A stretch of DNA of 64,000 bases, from assembly GCA_008638375.1 (NCBI GenBank), contig CM018050.1, forward strand, positions 29,541,723-29,605,722, in the 5' to 3' direction. How positions within the stretch are numbered: the stretch's first letter is position 1; every line of letters starts with the position of its first letter. Position numbers and translations under genes: made by a program. The notes below the pieces were generated by a model. It ran no database searches. It had not been told where the DNA came from and saw only the letters and a program-made list of their open reading frames with translations. This stretch comes from Nyssa sinensis. Lineage: Eukaryota > Streptophyta > Magnoliopsida > Cornales > Nyssaceae. Below, piece after piece: positions 22,969 through 36,260 of this stretch.

Positions 22969-23431
22969 ACTTTATGGCGTTCTTACTATTGATGCATGCA
23001 AAAAAAAAAAAAAAACTATTCACATTCTATGTTCATATATATTTAATAATTGTTTTAATATATATCATTTGATCTTTATTTCAGATTGATCGGGATTATT
23101 GTCCTGCCGTCTTTATGTTTTGCATCAGAACTTGTTATTTTTATTTGTCTTTTTTTCTTTTCATGGACATCTGTAGTTACATTTTTGGAGAAAATTTTTA
23201 ATTTTTCTATTTATTGTTAAATTGTACTTTTACAAATGTACATAATTAGTTTAATATATATGTATATATATATATATATGAATGTATTTTTCTTTTTTAA
23301 TATATTCATTTCAGAATGCTTGGATTTTGTTGTATATCAAGATGGATGATTGATACAGGTTTAAACAGGAATAAAACAACAAATAAAACAAAGCAAATAT
23401 GGTGCTGCGGTATGTGCATTTTCTTGTAGTG
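22969..23431 (+). other. CACTA-1 right end and TIR
   Basis: AT-rich sequence with a TA microsatellite (about 23255-23280) ends in GTGCATTTTCTTGTAGTG. The last 11 bases mirror the left CACTACAA terminus. The strong GCGACGC repeats of the left end are absent here, so the two ends are asymmetric. Confidence 0.75.
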
Positions 23432-24217
23432 ATTATTATTGCACTTTAAGTGCTGTGGTATGTCTCTTCTAGGACAATTAGGAGAATTATTCTTGTGACC
23501 ACCCCAGTATGAGTTATTCTGCCAGCGGCGACCGTGACCACGTCTACGACCATATTCACACCCACACTCATGTCTTTATTTATATGACGAAGTTTCATTT
23601 GCTTCAGGAAATGTTTCCATTCTCTCTAGGGAATAGTACAGAGTTAGTGGAATGTAATTGATGATTTTTCAGCACAAGGTCACTATGTTGTTCAATTAGA
23701 AGAAGACATGACATCAATTCAGAATATTTAGTAAACCTATGTTTTCGATATTGTTTCTGCAAGACAATATTCGAGGCATGAAATGTAGAGAATGTCTTTT
23801 CCAGCATATCTGTATTTGTAATATTTTTTCTGCATAATTTCAATTGCAAAGTAATTCTGAATAAGGCAGAATTGTACTCACTGACTAATTTAAAATCTTG
23901 CAACCTCAGGTGCAGCCAATTATATCGAGCCCTTGGGAGAATAATAGTATGCTAGTGGTCATACCTTTCTGTTAGATTCCTCCAAAGGATCAATATATCT
24001 TTCACCGTGAGATATTCCGCTTTTATGCGTTCATGAATATGATGGCGAGGAATTACCAATGCCTGTGCGTGATCCTTCAAGGATGTGATGTTTTCTTCTT
24101 TAATTATATCACCAAGACTACTAGTTTCAAAGTGAAGTTTAGCATTAATGATCTAGGATAAATAATTCTTTCCAGTGATATCCAATGTAACAAACTCAAG
24201 TTTGGTGAGATTTTACA
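23432..24217 (-). pseudogene. Copia-A Gag N-terminal part
   Basis: Minus-strand translation starting near 24217 gives NLTKLEFVTLDITGKNYLS, then HAQALVIPRHHIHERIKAEY, RLQDFKLVSEYNSALFRI and EKTFSTFHASNIVLQKQYR. This is a typical copia Gag (UBN2/DUF4219 type). The second codon is a stop, and further stops follow. An open stretch covers 23903-23604. It continues across CACTA-1 into the zinc-knuckle segment at 12168. Confidence 0.8.
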
Positions 24218-24320
24218 TAATATAAATAAGATAAAGAGAGTATTTAGATTCAAATGTGCTAAATATTACCTCTATTTTAATACATCCGTAGTGGATCAGA
24301 GCCTTGTGCTGATAACGTAT

Positions 24321-24548
24321 TGTAAAATTGATGGACAATACTAGTCACATAAGTGCATAGGAATATTTACATGGTTCGACTTCAAGCCTACATTTACAAA
24401 CAAGAGAGAAAAAATTTCACTATTTATAAATTACAAAAAATTATTATTTTCAATCTCAGTCAAACTATATTTTCAATTTACCTACTATGTTTTTTATGTA
24501 GACTGTTTTGCCGCCTCGTATATAACTTATTGCAATTAATATTGATCA
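24321..24548 (-). mobile_element. 5' LTR of copia-A
   Basis: On the minus strand it reads TGATCAATATTAATTG...CAATTTTACA, a 228-bp LTR with TG...CA ends and a TATA-like TTTATAAATAG. It is followed by ATACGTTATCAGCAC, the usual junction sequence of this copia type. Right of 24548 the sequence becomes CACTA-2 coding sequence, so the LTR edge marks an insertion point. No 3' LTR was found to confirm the limits. Confidence 0.6.
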
Positions 24549-25215
24549 ATCTCACCCTCATGTTGGGTTTGTTGTAAGGCTCTCTACCGACTGGCACCTT
24601 CACCTCGTAGTGCATGTGGAGCCTATGTCGATAGTCCTTGAAACGAGCTCCCAAGTAACGGTCCACTACCTTCACGACATGAGGCAGATGGAGATTGATG
24701 TCAAACTTCTCCTATAAAGCATGTCATTGTCAAAACATTACAGCATTAGATATGTTAAAATTTAGTTAAATACAATAATAAAAGACATACCAGGATATGT
24801 GCATGAATATCCCGTCGCTCTTCGTCAGTGACGACACTCGAGTCACTAATATGGAGTGAGGCGCGTAGTCGGCAAATGATGCCGACCTCAGTGGTGAACT
24901 GTTGTGCCCACCTACCAACGGGCTTCAACAAGCCCGAAGGTAGCTCAATCTGAAGTCACGCGCCCCCTACTGCCTCTATCTGAGCCTGCAAACTCCGGTT
25001 CTTCAACTTACTGTACCCTCGTCTAGAGGTAGTGGTCGAAGCTTTAAGAAAAAATTAAATCAAAACAGTTAGTGCCATATTTATATAATCATTAATAAAA
25101 AGGGGAACTATGCATACCATCGACGACAGGATCGGTCGACCCTGCAGATGAGGGGGAAGAGGTCAACGGGTCCATCATAACTGTGCATCTGTATGAACCT
25201 GGTCCAACCATATCT
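24549..25215 (-). pseudogene. CACTA-2 Transposase_24 gene, truncated
   Basis: Exons on the minus strand match CACTA-1's second gene: MVGPGSYRC at about 25212, a segment around 24990-24830 with VGGWAQQFTTEVGIICRL, and VDRYLGARFKDYRHRLHMHY (24670-24600). Homology ends abruptly at about 24552, where copia-A's LTR begins. The C-terminal exons are absent. Confidence 0.7.
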
Positions 25216-25355
25216 ACAAAGAAAATTTAAAAATAAAATTATTTTTATTTAATCATAAAAACTAAAATCCTTATTGAAGTAAAAACGAATATCCATTACA
25301 TCATAAAATTGAAAATCCATTACACTTGATCCTAATACTGTAACACCTATTACAA

Positions 25356-27825
25356 TTATTCACTATCATCATCTGTTCTTGAAATTTCTTCATTTTCGGT
25401 ACAATACTCTAACAATGTATCATCATCAAAATCACTTTCCTCATCATCATCATCATTAACGAAAATTGCATCCCTCAGATCTAATTGTGTGGTATTGGTG
25501 ACATCGGAAGCTACGACATGATCTGGTTCTACATCAGTTCTATTCAACTGCTATGAAGTAACATCTTCCTTATCATGCCGGACAACACCATCGTGGGTAG
25601 ATTGAGACTCTTCTTGTAGTGCCTCCTCAATCCTCTCCAAGTCTTCATCTCCCTCGCCAACTTCTAGTACATCATAAACATTTCTAGATTTTATTTTTTG
25701 GACAACATGCCAATCACCTCTGATTTTTGTGTCCTTCAAATAGAAAACTTGTCTTGCTTGAGATGCCAAAACATATGAAACACCTTTAAATGTCGTACGT
25801 GATGTATTAACACTTATGAAGTGCTTATCGATCTGTATTTCAGTCTTCTTATTACTTACATTCCACTAATCACATTTAAAAATATACACAGAATGGCTGT
25901 AGCAATAATGTAACTGCATGATGTTTTGTAAAGCACCATAGTACTCTACAGTTTGTCTTGCATCACCATCTCCCTGAACAAAGACTCCGCTATTCTGTGT
26001 TTGCCGAATGACATCACGTTCCCTCGTGTGAAATCGAATACCATCAATAATTAAACCAGTGAAGCGGTATATCCTTTGATCAGGACCACATGCCAATGAA
26101 TATAATTGATCGTACGCCTCAGGAGATTGTTGGTGGCGTAATAGCTTCATCTATTAATTCAACACAAGTACAAAATTAATTGAATACAAATGCATTAACT
26201 AATACAGTTACAATTAATTGAAACATATTTTTACACGTTCTCTAAACCACTTTGGAAACAAATCTTGTTGTCTTTACTTTAGATCAAAACTTGATACATG
26301 TTCTCTCTAAAGCTCGATCGTATGCTAACTGCATAACATGAGATATGTTATATGTAACTTACATTTCTGTACTAACGTAGTATTGCAATGATTTTGATAA
26401 ACTTACATAAAATATGGCAATGTCTCATCGCAGTTGTTGAGCACAGTATAGTGGGATTTTTCCAAGTTTTAAGGATGACACCATTCATATATACGGGCAC
26501 ATATTGGCCACACATTCTGATTAAACATTGCAAGGTCAATTCGTTGCTACCCTAGACATCTATCAGAATTTCATTCTTAATGATTAAACCTTGTCTCAAT
26601 ATCTTCAAGATATATAGAGCAGAAGGTGAGACATTCAGCATCAACGTAAGCCTCAGTAATTGACCCTTCTGGTCGTGCTTTGTTATGCATATATTGCTTC
26701 AATGTGTGTAAATATCTGTTTTAATAATTAATCAGTTATACATTAAAATAGTTAGGATGGATAGATAACACAATTTATAGAATTAAATATACCTTTTTAT
26801 TTGTTACATCCAACGGTATTAGACAGGTCTGCCAATTTTTGCCTCATCAGGCAAATGCATAGCTAAGTGGACCATTACATCAAAGAAAGCTGGAGGGAAA
26901 ATCTTTTCCAACTTGCAGAGGATCACGAAAACATCCCTTTCGAGCTTTTCAAGTACTTCTAAATTCAACGTCTTTGCAAATAATTCTTTAAAGAAGCATC
27001 CCAACTCAGTCAATGTAGTTGATGTGTCATCGGTGAGATATCCACGTAGTGCAACTAGAAGAAGTCATTGTAAAAGGACATGGCAGTCATGGCTCTTCAA
27101 TCCGGATATTTTTCCATCTATAACATTTACGCACCGAGATATATTCGATACGTATCCATCTGTTAACTTCACCGATTTAAACCACTCGCAAATCCTCATT
27201 TGCTCTGCGGATGATAATGTATACTGTGCAGGAGGCACAATATTTTATCACTGTTACATATTAGGTATAGCTATTTCTGTATTCCCAGCTCTTGCAAGTC
27301 CAACCAAGCTTTAACAGTATCCTTCGTCTTCCCTTCAATGTTTATTAAAGTTCCCAACACATTATCACAGATGTTTTTCTCGATATGCATAACATCCAAA
27401 TTGTGCCTCAACTTAAGGGTTTCCCAATACGGCACATCAAAAAATATGCTCTTCTTCATCTAATTTAACTCCATATTAGTACGCTTCCTCTTCTTAGTAC
27501 CCGGTATCTTCCCAAACCTCACTGGTTGGATGCGTGCCAATTGCACCAACACGTCTTTGCCAGACAATAATGGAGGTGACAATCTGCGCTCAATTTTTTC
27601 ATCAAACAGATGCTTTTGCTGATTTCACTAGCCATGTGATGGCGGTAGAAAACGACGATGGCACATGTAGCATATCTTTTTCCCATTGGACAAATGTAGG
27701 GAACATGCATCCTTATTGCAAACCAGACATGCCAAATACCCCTTAGTGCTCCACCCAGACAAGTTTTCGTATGCTGAAAAGTGATTTATGGTCTACAGTA
27801 ACGCTGCATGCAATTGAAATGTCTC
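25356..27825 (-). pseudogene. CACTA-2 TNP2 C-terminal half
   Basis: From 27825 downward on the minus strand the TNP2 protein continues after the gypsy insertion. YENLSGWSTKGYLACLVCN is followed by MHIEKNICDNVLGTLI (the Transposase_21 end), then DUF4218 (RICEWFKSVKL, IFPPAFFDVMVHLAMHLP). DUF4216-type blocks follow, with RQTQNSGVFVQGDGD at 26000-25950 and VFYLKDTKIRGDWHVVQK at 25740-25690. The acidic tail ends at 25356. A premature stop after GRPV (near 26819) and several frame changes show decay. It covers the segment CACTA-1 has lost. Confidence 0.75.
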
Positions 27826-30800
27826 TGTAAATACTGGGAAAATTTTTTTTTTTTTTAAATGAATTCTCCTTTTCTTTTATTTACATTAATTATTATTATT
27901 ATTATTCATGTTGGTGTATGTATATATGATGGGTGTAAATAATGAGTGATGTGTGCATGAATGTGTATGAATTGCATAATGTGTATCTATATATATATAT
28001 ATATATATATGTATACATTGGTATTTAAATACATGTGTATATATATATATATATAGATATGGGTCAAATTTCGTGCAACAGTGTGCATGTGTGTATGATA
28101 TAATATATGTGTATATATAAAATACCCAAAGTCAACTTTGCATTAAATGCAAAGTTGATGGAAAAGAGAGAAAGCTGAAGAAGTATGGGAAGGGAGAGAA
28201 ATGGGCTGTTGAAGTGACCTGCATCTGGGTTGCGTGTGAGCATATATGTATAGATGTCCGTTGGATTTAAGTGAGGATTGAGGTGGTCTGTGAGGGTATG
28301 TATACGGGGGGAGGGGGAGTTGTGAGGAATTAGAAGAAACAAAGGAAGAAAATAATGCTTGAGAGGTGAGTCCTAATAGAGAGAGAAAGTAGAGAGAGAA
28401 AGTGTGGGATAGAGAGAGAGAAAGCAAATAAAAGAGAAAAAGAAGGGAGAAAGAGAGTAGCTGACAGCCCTAGCACATTTTAAATTCATTAGAGAGGGGT
28501 TAGAAGCAAGCAAGGGAGGAGAGGTGCCATTTTTTAGGTAAAGAATCACAAACCCACTTTGTTTCTCTCTCTAGGATATATGTATATATGTTGACTGTTT
28601 GAGCTTCTTGAATGCATGCATGGCATCTAGACTATGTAGAACTTGGCTTAAGTGTGAAAACCAGGCTCGAACCAAACCCAGAACGTCAAACCGTGGAGGG
28701 GCCTCTATGGATGGCCACCTTGAAGCTCGGGTCTGAGAGAACCAAAACAAGACCTTATCATTTCCTTTAGGACCGAACAAGGACCCTCCAAGGATTCCAA
28801 ACCCGTTGGAATCACTTTACATGGGCAAGAAACAAGGGAGAAAATCCCACTTGCAGGTCACAGCATGGTTAGGGTTTACAAAAACTTCAGAGACTTTTGT
28901 TTAGTTTTTAAGCTTGAAAAATGTGAAATGGGTTCTTGAGGTCTATAGGGAGAATTTGGTGAAAAAATTATGAAAAATGGACATGAGAAAACATAGAAAA
29001 ATTTGACGAGCTACCGTTTTTCCGGTGACCGGCGCCAGCCAAGTCACCGGGGAAGACTACCTGAAAGTCGGGCAAAGGTGCAGTGAGGTTGGGCCTTGTT
29101 CTACGGATTGGGTTTGGGCATGTCTTAAATTAAATAGGGTTGGGCCATTTTGGGTTTAAAAAGGGGATGGGTCTGGTTCATTTAAAAGAAAAGTTTGGGC
29201 CTCATGGTTGGCCCAACAATCAAAAGAAAATTTGAAAATGAAACGAAAAAGGGGGTGGGATTACACAGTGTGTGGCTGCTGAGACTCGAACCCGCGTGGG
29301 GCACTTGACCAGTTTGGACAGGACAATCCCGTGTCCTTTTATGCCCCCAATATATATATATATATATATATTACACTTTACTCTATTTTCTAAATTAAAT
29401 TTATTTAATTAAATTAAATACTCCGAAATGGCCCGAGACCCAAATACGACAAGTCATATATGTTTTCTTACTATCTTGGACCTCCTAAGACCAACGACGA
29501 GGTCTGTGATGCGAGACGAGGTCCCAAAAACTAAAAGACCCGTAGAACCCTTAAAAATTAACAAAATGCCTCTGAGTCAAAACAGAGTCAAACGAACCCC
29601 GATTTGAGTAAACAAATAGTGAAATCTTATTATCTCGAACATTCTGGACTCAACCATGGGGTCCGATTGACGAGAAGAGGCCTCAAGAAATGGGAAAACG
29701 TGAAAGTATGAAATGATAGTTTGCCCTTTTTAGCCTAGGTATCCAAATTAAATTTCGCGAAAGTCCAAACCTATTTTCTTCGACATTCCGAACCTAATGG
29801 TAGAATTTATTTTAGCAAAATAGAAATTAATAAAATAAAGACATAAAATTTGATGAATAGCATCATTCAAGGAACAAAGGGACTGAGTTGCATTTTGTGA
29901 TTTTAGGGACACCGAAAGGCAAAGAGAAGGCAGTCTGACCTTCTACATTTCACTGCTAGCCACAACGCTACGAGTACGATTTCTTAGGGTTGAGACCAAC
30001 CCATCAGGTATGGTACTTTTCTAAGTAAGAAATAGGATTAAGTTTAGGAATAACTATTATGTTGACAAAATGATTCACATGTTTGTTTAACTGTTTGCAT
30101 GCCGATGTGATTCTTGTTGCCTTTCCAATTGTTTGGTTGAATGATTGATATAAACCATGACTATATGTATATTCCATGTATAGATTAAAAGTGTGACTAA
30201 ATTGATTGTACATGATATGAATGCTTGTGGATTGAACTATGTGGTTTGATGCCTTAAGTAGAATATGCATAGTTTAAAGCATGCCTTATGTATTGATAAA
30301 TGGTTTCGTTAAGATCATATCATTGCATGGTGGAATCAGGGCATATTGGCATAGTGTGATTCCTTGAAAGCATAGTGTGAATTGAGCACGTGGTGCTGTG
30401 CATTATGAGGGTGTAGATCCTGTGGTGAAAAACATAAAATCGGCCATGATACTCATGCCAGCGGGGACGGACTGTAAAATGAGAACAAGGTATACTCAGG
30501 CCTTCGGGGAAAGACCGTATAATGAGACATGGGTGTGACGTAGAGTTTGCATGGGTGCGTCATGCATATTGACAATGTACTGTATGGGTGACATTACATG
30601 ACATGTAGAGATAAATGTACACTTGCACATGTCACGCCTTAATTTTGTTTCTTGCATTAGCACTATATCATACCAGCAGTTGAGCTGACCCATTCGTGGG
30701 ACACCATATTACAAATGAGGACGGCCCTGCTACCTGAGACTTGGTGACACCTTGATAGGGGGATGCACTTGGCGTATTTTTGGCCCTTGGGGCATATTTT

Positions 30801-30986
30801 GATATGTAAGGGCTTAAGCCCGAATGACATGTGTACGATGTATTCATGGGATGTAATTTATGTCTTTATATGTATTAGTGAGAATGGATGCATGTTTAGT
30901 TAAATTTTTTTAAGTTGTCCTTTATTTTATTTTATTTAATGTCTCGATAGTCGCGCCTCAAGTTCGTAAAAATTCGAGGTGTGACA
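27826..30986 (+). mobile_element. 5' LTR of the gypsy element
   Basis: This LTR runs from TGTAAATACTGGGAAAA to CGAGGTGTGACA. It is very similar along its length to 36261-39361 apart from indels, for example an extra piece near 28139 carrying GCATTAAATGCAAAG that is absent from the 3' copy. It includes TA microsatellites and pyrimidine/purine tracts. Confidence 0.9.
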
Positions 30987-30989
30987 ACG

Positions 30990-31001
30990 TGGTATCAGAG
31001 C
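30990..31001 (+). other. Gypsy primer-binding site
   Basis: TGGTATCAGAGC, the exact 12-base site complementary to initiator-Met tRNA, lies three bases after the 5' LTR. Confidence 0.9.
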
Positions 31002-31338
31002 ATAGGTTGAAATACCTAGATACTGTGAGGTGTTGTTAAACAGCATGAGACCCTAGAGACTTAGTGTGAACCGTTGGTAGCATGTGATTGGATTTTATAT
31101 GTTGCGTGGTTATTTATGCTTGAAACATGACTTGTTATGAAAAAGTGTTGATTGATGCTATGTTAATATGCATGACATATATGATATGTGGAAATTGATT
31201 AAATGTACATTATGACATGCTATACGTGCTATCTATTAATTGTAAGTGTGGGCAAGAACATGACTGAGACCCCCTTAATGCTTATGCCCGAATGTGGAAG
31301 AGTAGTATTGAGATTTTCTTTCTTGAACTTATAAACTC

Positions 31339-32760
31339 ATGCCGCCACGTAAAGCTCCTGCAAGGACAGGACCACCTAGACGGGGTAGGCCTAGGGCTGC
31401 TGCCCAGCCCCGACAAGGCAGACCTAGAGCTGCTGCCCCTGTTTAGGACATAGCCGAGGAGGCTGCCACTCCAGCTGTTGCACCTACCCACAGCACAACT
31501 GAGGAGGTTATCGCTCCAGCCCCCACTCCTCCACCTGCACCTGCTCATGTACCAGCTCCAGTAGAGGAGGTGGAGCAGACCATCGGTGCTAGAGATATGG
31601 CAGCCATCATACAAGAGTGCTTTCGCACCATGCAGGAGGCCAGGACTACTGATGCTGAGGCCAGGGCCACTGGTGGAGAGACCTTCGTGATGAAGGTATT
31701 CTAAAGGATGAGACCACCCTTCTTCGCAGGGCAGCAGGACCCCCTAGTGGCTGAGGAGTGGTTAGACCAGATTATCAGGATCCTGGACTCCCAAGGGATT
31801 GTCGAGCCGCATTTGAGGATCTGATGTGCCACATTCCAATTCACAAGGTTGGCGAGTCAGTGGTAGAAGGTACCCGCGGGGAGGATCAGTAGGTTCGGGG
31901 AAGGATGGGATGCATTTGTGGCCATGTTTAATGACCACTACTTTCTAGCGACCGCCAGGATTGGGTTCAGGAAGGAGTTTGAGACACTCCTCCAGAGGGA
32001 CATAACTTTGACCTAGTATGAGTCTCGTTTTATTGCATTAGGGAGGTTCACCCCACACATCACCGAGAAGGAGGATTTAAGGGTTTACCATTTTCTCCAA
32101 GGGTTGAAAAACTCCATCAAGGAGAAGTTGGCAGGGCACATCATAGAGACTTACGAGGAGGCAGTGATGAGAGCCACCAAGGTTGAAAGAGAGCTGGCCG
32201 ACCTCAAAGGGATTAGAGAGTCCCGAGTCCAGGGCAGGACACAACCAGCACAAACCCCTATGCCTACACTGACATATACTGAGGGTAGGCCGTCAAAGAG
32301 GTCTCGGGCTCTTTCCTCTTTCACATAGGCGCCCCAGGGACCCCTCTAGTCACTAGCTCCCCGACCCACTCTACCATCTACTTCTAGATGAGGGGGATCA
32401 CAGAGATCTTCCTCATGTTACATGTGCGGACAGCCTGGTCATAGGAGGGCCGATTGCCCTCTGAGGGGCCCCAGCCCAGTATAGGGGACCGGATCCAGTC
32501 AGGGGTTGTTCCCGCTACCAGCACAGAGTCAGACCTAGAGGACTCCCCAGATCTGCTCCATTTGTCACCAGCTTGGCCATGTAAGGGCCAACTGTCCTCA
32601 AGGACAGACCTCCCAGAGCTCACAGAGGCCCCAGTACTACCAGCACACACAGGTGCCCCTACCACAGCCACAGCCAGACTATAGACCCCCAGCACCTCAT
32701 TATCAGCCTGCACCCTCCGCACTGAGTGTCAAAGCTCCCGTGCCAAGGGGAGGAGGCTAG
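31339..32760 (+). pseudogene. Gypsy Gag (degraded)
   Basis: It starts MPPRKAPARTGPPRRGRPRA, a basic Gag N-terminus. A Pro/Ala-rich region and the retrotransposon Gag core follow (PPFFAGQQDPLVAEEWLDQI, FNDHYFLATARIGFRKEFE, FLQGLKNSIKEKLAGHIIET). A CCHC zinc knuckle CYMCGQPGHRRADC lies at about 32418-32459. In-frame stops occur, for example at 31444, 31702 and 32015, and the frame changes after the knuckle. Homology to Del/Tekay Gag is clear despite the damage. Confidence 0.8.
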
Positions 32761-35700
32761 CATGGGCAGAGAGGAGGAGGCAAACAGGGTCAAACTATTC
32801 AGGGCCGAGTGTATGCAGTGGCCACCCCAGAGGCTTCTACATCTGGACCATCAGTGGTTAGAGGTACATTCCTTATGTTCAGTTCATGGGCCAGTGTGTT
32901 GATAGACTCAGGTGTATCGCATTCATTCATTTCTACTATGCTTGCCATGGCATTGGGGCTGGATATAGATCGATTGGATCCACCTTTGCATGTTGACATA
33001 CTAGTCGGGGGTAGCGTGGTATTGTCGAGGATCTGTAGAGGTTGCTCTATAGAGATAGCTGATCGCACTCTTTAGTTTGATTTCATATTGCTTGACATGA
33101 CTGACTTTGATGTTATTTTAGGGATGGATTGGCTATTTACTTACCGGGTGAGCATAGACTGCTATAGAGGGAGGGTGACAGTATGTACTTCCGAGAGAGA
33201 TTGTTTTCACTTCACAAGGGATCGTGGGGATTCCTTAGCGCCACCCTTGTACGACTCTAGGAGTTGGGGAGGCCATAGTTACATGTTGGCAAGTTTGGTT
33301 GCAAGGGATAGCGGGACTACAAAGATCATGTTGCCACCAATAGTAGATGAGTTTCCCGATGACTTGACTAGTCTCCCACCGAGGTGAGAGGTAGAGTTTA
33401 CCATAGAGCTCATTCCGGGCACTACATCTATTTCCATTCCACCTTACCGCATGGCTCCAACTGAGCTGAGAGAACTGAAGGAGCAGCTGACAGATTTGTA
33501 GAGTAAGGGGTTTATCCGTCCTAGCACTTCTCAGTGGGGTGCCTCGGCACTGTTTGCGAAGAAGAAGGATGGGACATTGCGGTTATGTATGGACTACAAA
33601 AGGCTGAACCGGGTTACTATAAGAATAAGTACCCGTTGCCAAGGATTAACGATTTATTTGATCAGCTGAGAGGTTCAAGATGTTTCTCGAAGATTGATCT
33701 CAGATCGGGGTATCACCAGTTGAGGGTCAGGGAGGAGGACATAGCAAAGACAGCTTTCCGCACTCGCTATGGCCATTACGAGTTTGTGGTTATGCCCTTT
33801 GGTGTGACGAATGCCCCAGCGACATTCATGGACTTGATGCACCGCATTTTTAGTCCCTACTTAGATCAGTTTGTGGTAGTATTTGTGGATGATATCTTAA
33901 TATATTCGCCTTTTGAGGATGTGCATGCCTTTCATTTGATGACCATATTACAGCTTTTGAGGGAGCACCGCCTATTTGCCAAGTTCTCAAAGTGCGAGTT
34001 TTGGCTTTAAGAGGTGCAGTTCTTAGGCCATGTCGTGTCCAGTGGAGGGGTATCTGTAGATCCCTCCAAGATTGAGGCTGTCATGAGTTGGGAGAGACCG
34101 AGCAATGTATTTGAGATTCGGAGCTTTTTGGGGTTAGCTGGATATTACCGTTTGTGGAGAGTTCTCCCGTCTTGCCGCGCCGATGACTCGTTTGACGCGC
34201 AAGGGCATCAGGTTTCTGTGGACAAATGACTGTGAGCAGTCCTTTCAGGAGCTGAAAAAGAGATTGACTTCAGTGCCTGTCTTGATCATACCTGAGAGGG
34301 GAGTGGGTTATACTGTATACTGTGATGCTTCCCGAGAGGGGTTGGGTTGTGTACTGATCCAGGAGGGTAGAGTGGTAGCCTACGGTTCTCGCCAGTTGAA
34401 GAGCCATGAGCGGAACTACCCCACGCATGATTTGGAATTAGCTGCCTTTATTTTTTGCACTTAAGAGTTGGCGGCACTACTTATATAGGGAGAGGTTCGA
34501 GGTGTTCTCTGATCATAAGAGCCTCAAATACATCTGCACGCAGAAGGACCTGAACCTTTGAGAGAGAAGGCGGATGGAGTACATGAAGGATTATGACTTT
34601 GACCTTCAGTACCATCCGGGGAAGGCTAATGTGGTGGCAGATGCACTCAGTAAGAGTTCGAGGAGTACTGTTGCCAGTATCGCCATCAGGGAGTGGGAGA
34701 TGATGGGAGACATTGGCGAGTTTGATTTGGACCTTGCTGAGTTTGAGGAACATGCCACTCTATTCAGCCTATGTGTACAACCTATCCTTTTGACCAGAGT
34801 CATTGAGGCGCAGTTGCAGGATACTGAGGCAGAGCAGATTAGAGCCCGGGTTGCTAGTGCCGAGGGTTGTGAGGGGTGGACAGTTCATTCCGATCTTAGC
34901 CTGAGATACATGGAGAGAGTTTTTGTCTCAGAGTCTCTTAGGACTGATGTCCTTAGAGATTTCCATCATTCACGCCTAGCAGTTCACCCAGGGGGCACAA
35001 AGATGTATCATGATCTGTGCCGTCAGTATTGGTGGACGGGGATGAAGGCAGATGTGGCATAGTTTATGGCTAGATGTCTCACGTACCAGCAGGTGAAAGC
35101 TGAGCACCAGAGGCCTGGAGGTTTGTTACAGCCATTATCGATGGCCGAGTGGAAGTGGGAGCATGTTACCATGGATTTTATGATGGGTCTTCCGAAGTCC
35201 TCTAGGGGTCATGATGCGGTTTGGGTTATTGTGGACAGGTTGACGAAATCTGCCCATTTCTTACTGATTAGAGCGACCGACTCATCAGATGTCCTCAATA
35301 GGTTGTATATTCGAGAGATAGTATGACTACATGGGGTTCTAGTAACCATTGTTTCTGACAGAGACCCACGTTTCACTGCACGGTTCTGGCAGAGCCTCCA
35401 AACAGCCTTAAGGACCCAGCTACAATTTAGTACCGCCTTTCACCCTCAGACAGATGGCCAGTCAGAGCATACCATTCAGATCCTTGAAGACATGCTCAGG
35501 GCCTGTGTCATGGACTTTAGAGGTAGCTAGGAGGATCACCTTGCCTTGGTCGAGTTTTCCTACAAAAACAGCTATCAGTCTAGTATTGAGATGGCACCAT
35601 TCGAGGCGCTGTATGGTAGACCGTGCCGTTCACCAGTGTGTTGGACTGAGGTGGGAGAGACAGTTGTTTTGGGCCCCGACATAGTCCGTGAGACCACAGA

Positions 35701-36214
35701 CAAGATACAGGTGATCAAGCAGCGTCTGTTGACAGCTCAGAGTCGCCAGAAGAGCTATGTAGATAGGCGGTGACGACCACTGTCATTCGAGGTTGGGAGA
35801 CATATGTTTCTTAAGGTAGCTCCACGGCGAGGATTGAGGAGATTTGGGCCCAGTGGGAAGCTGTCACCACAGTTTATAGGCCCATTTGAGATCCTTGGGA
35901 ATGTTGGTGAGGTGGCCTATAAGCTAGCATTACCGCCACAGCTATCTGGGGTTCACGATGTCTTCCATATGTCAATGTTGAAGAAGTACGAGCCTGACCC
36001 CTCACATGTACTAGACTGGGTAGATATTCAGTTAGAGGGTGACGCTTCCTATGAGTAGAGACCGTTAGAGATATTGGACTCGAGGGACCAGGTTTTGCGA
36101 GGCAGGACCATCCCTTTGGTCAAGGTTCATTGGAACCATCATGGGGTCGAGGAGGCTACTTGGGAGCGTGAGGCCGAGGTCCGTGCTAGGTATACCAAGT
36201 TGTTTGTTCATTGA
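32761..36214 (+). pseudogene. Gypsy Pol: protease, RT, RNase H, integrase, chromodomain
   Basis: Protease: LIDSGVSHSFIS (Ala to Val after the DSG triad) and DVILGMDWL. Reverse transcriptase: [12 protein letters not shown], then after a frameshift near 33605 [28 protein letters not shown] and catalytic FVDD at 33882-33893. RNase [16 protein letters not shown]. Integrase: HPGGTKMYHDLCRQYWW, then CLTY in place of the C-x-x-C zinc pair, DFMMGLP (first Asp), SDRDPRF (second Asp) and a Glu after TDGQSE. The C-terminus has GVHDVFHMSMLKKY and TIPLVKVHWNHHGVEEATWE, as in chromodomain-bearing families. Stops lie at about 33363, 34011, 35060, 35324 and 35771. Three reading frames are used along its length, so it cannot yield one polyprotein. 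Confidence 0.85.
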
Positions 36215-36250
36215 TGTACTTATTTTAAATTTCGGGACGAAATTTCTTTG

Positions 36251-36260
36251 AGGGAAGGAT
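36251..36260 (+). other. Polypurine tract
   Basis: GAGGGAAGGA immediately precedes the 3' LTR, the normal site for plus-strand priming. Confidence 0.8.

Larger units (their letters stand above)
12169..23431 (+). mobile_element. CACTA-1: En/Spm-like DNA transposon, 11.3 kb
   Basis: The element begins CACTACAAAAAAA and ends TTCTTGTAGTG, the terminal inverted repeats of the CACTA (CMC) superfamily. Its 3-bp target duplication is ATT (12166-12168 and 23432-23434). It carries GCGACGCAC-rich subterminal repeats on the left and a 160-bp tandem array on the right. Between them lie a damaged TNP2-like gene (17548-19946) and a second gene of the Transposase_24/Ptta type (20106-21573). The TNP2 catalytic core is deleted, so it is a non-autonomous derivative. 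It sits inside copia-A gag. Confidence 0.9.
6600..24548 (-). mobile_element. Copia-A: Ty1-copia element split by two later insertions
   Basis: Fragments on the minus strand, in order from high to low coordinate, form one copia element: 5' LTR (24548-24321), Gag start (24217-23432), Gag zinc knuckle (12168-11919), pre-integrase/integrase (11677-10709) and integrase C-terminus plus linker (7680-6607). Removing CACTA-1 (12169-23431) and the solo LTR (7681-10708), each with one copy of its target duplication, rejoins the coding sequence. At the second site the frame joins smoothly into T-K-L-S-T-Y-A-W-G-H-A. Reverse transcriptase, RNase H and the 3' LTR are missing past about 6600, so the element is truncated. 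Many stops are present. Confidence 0.8.
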
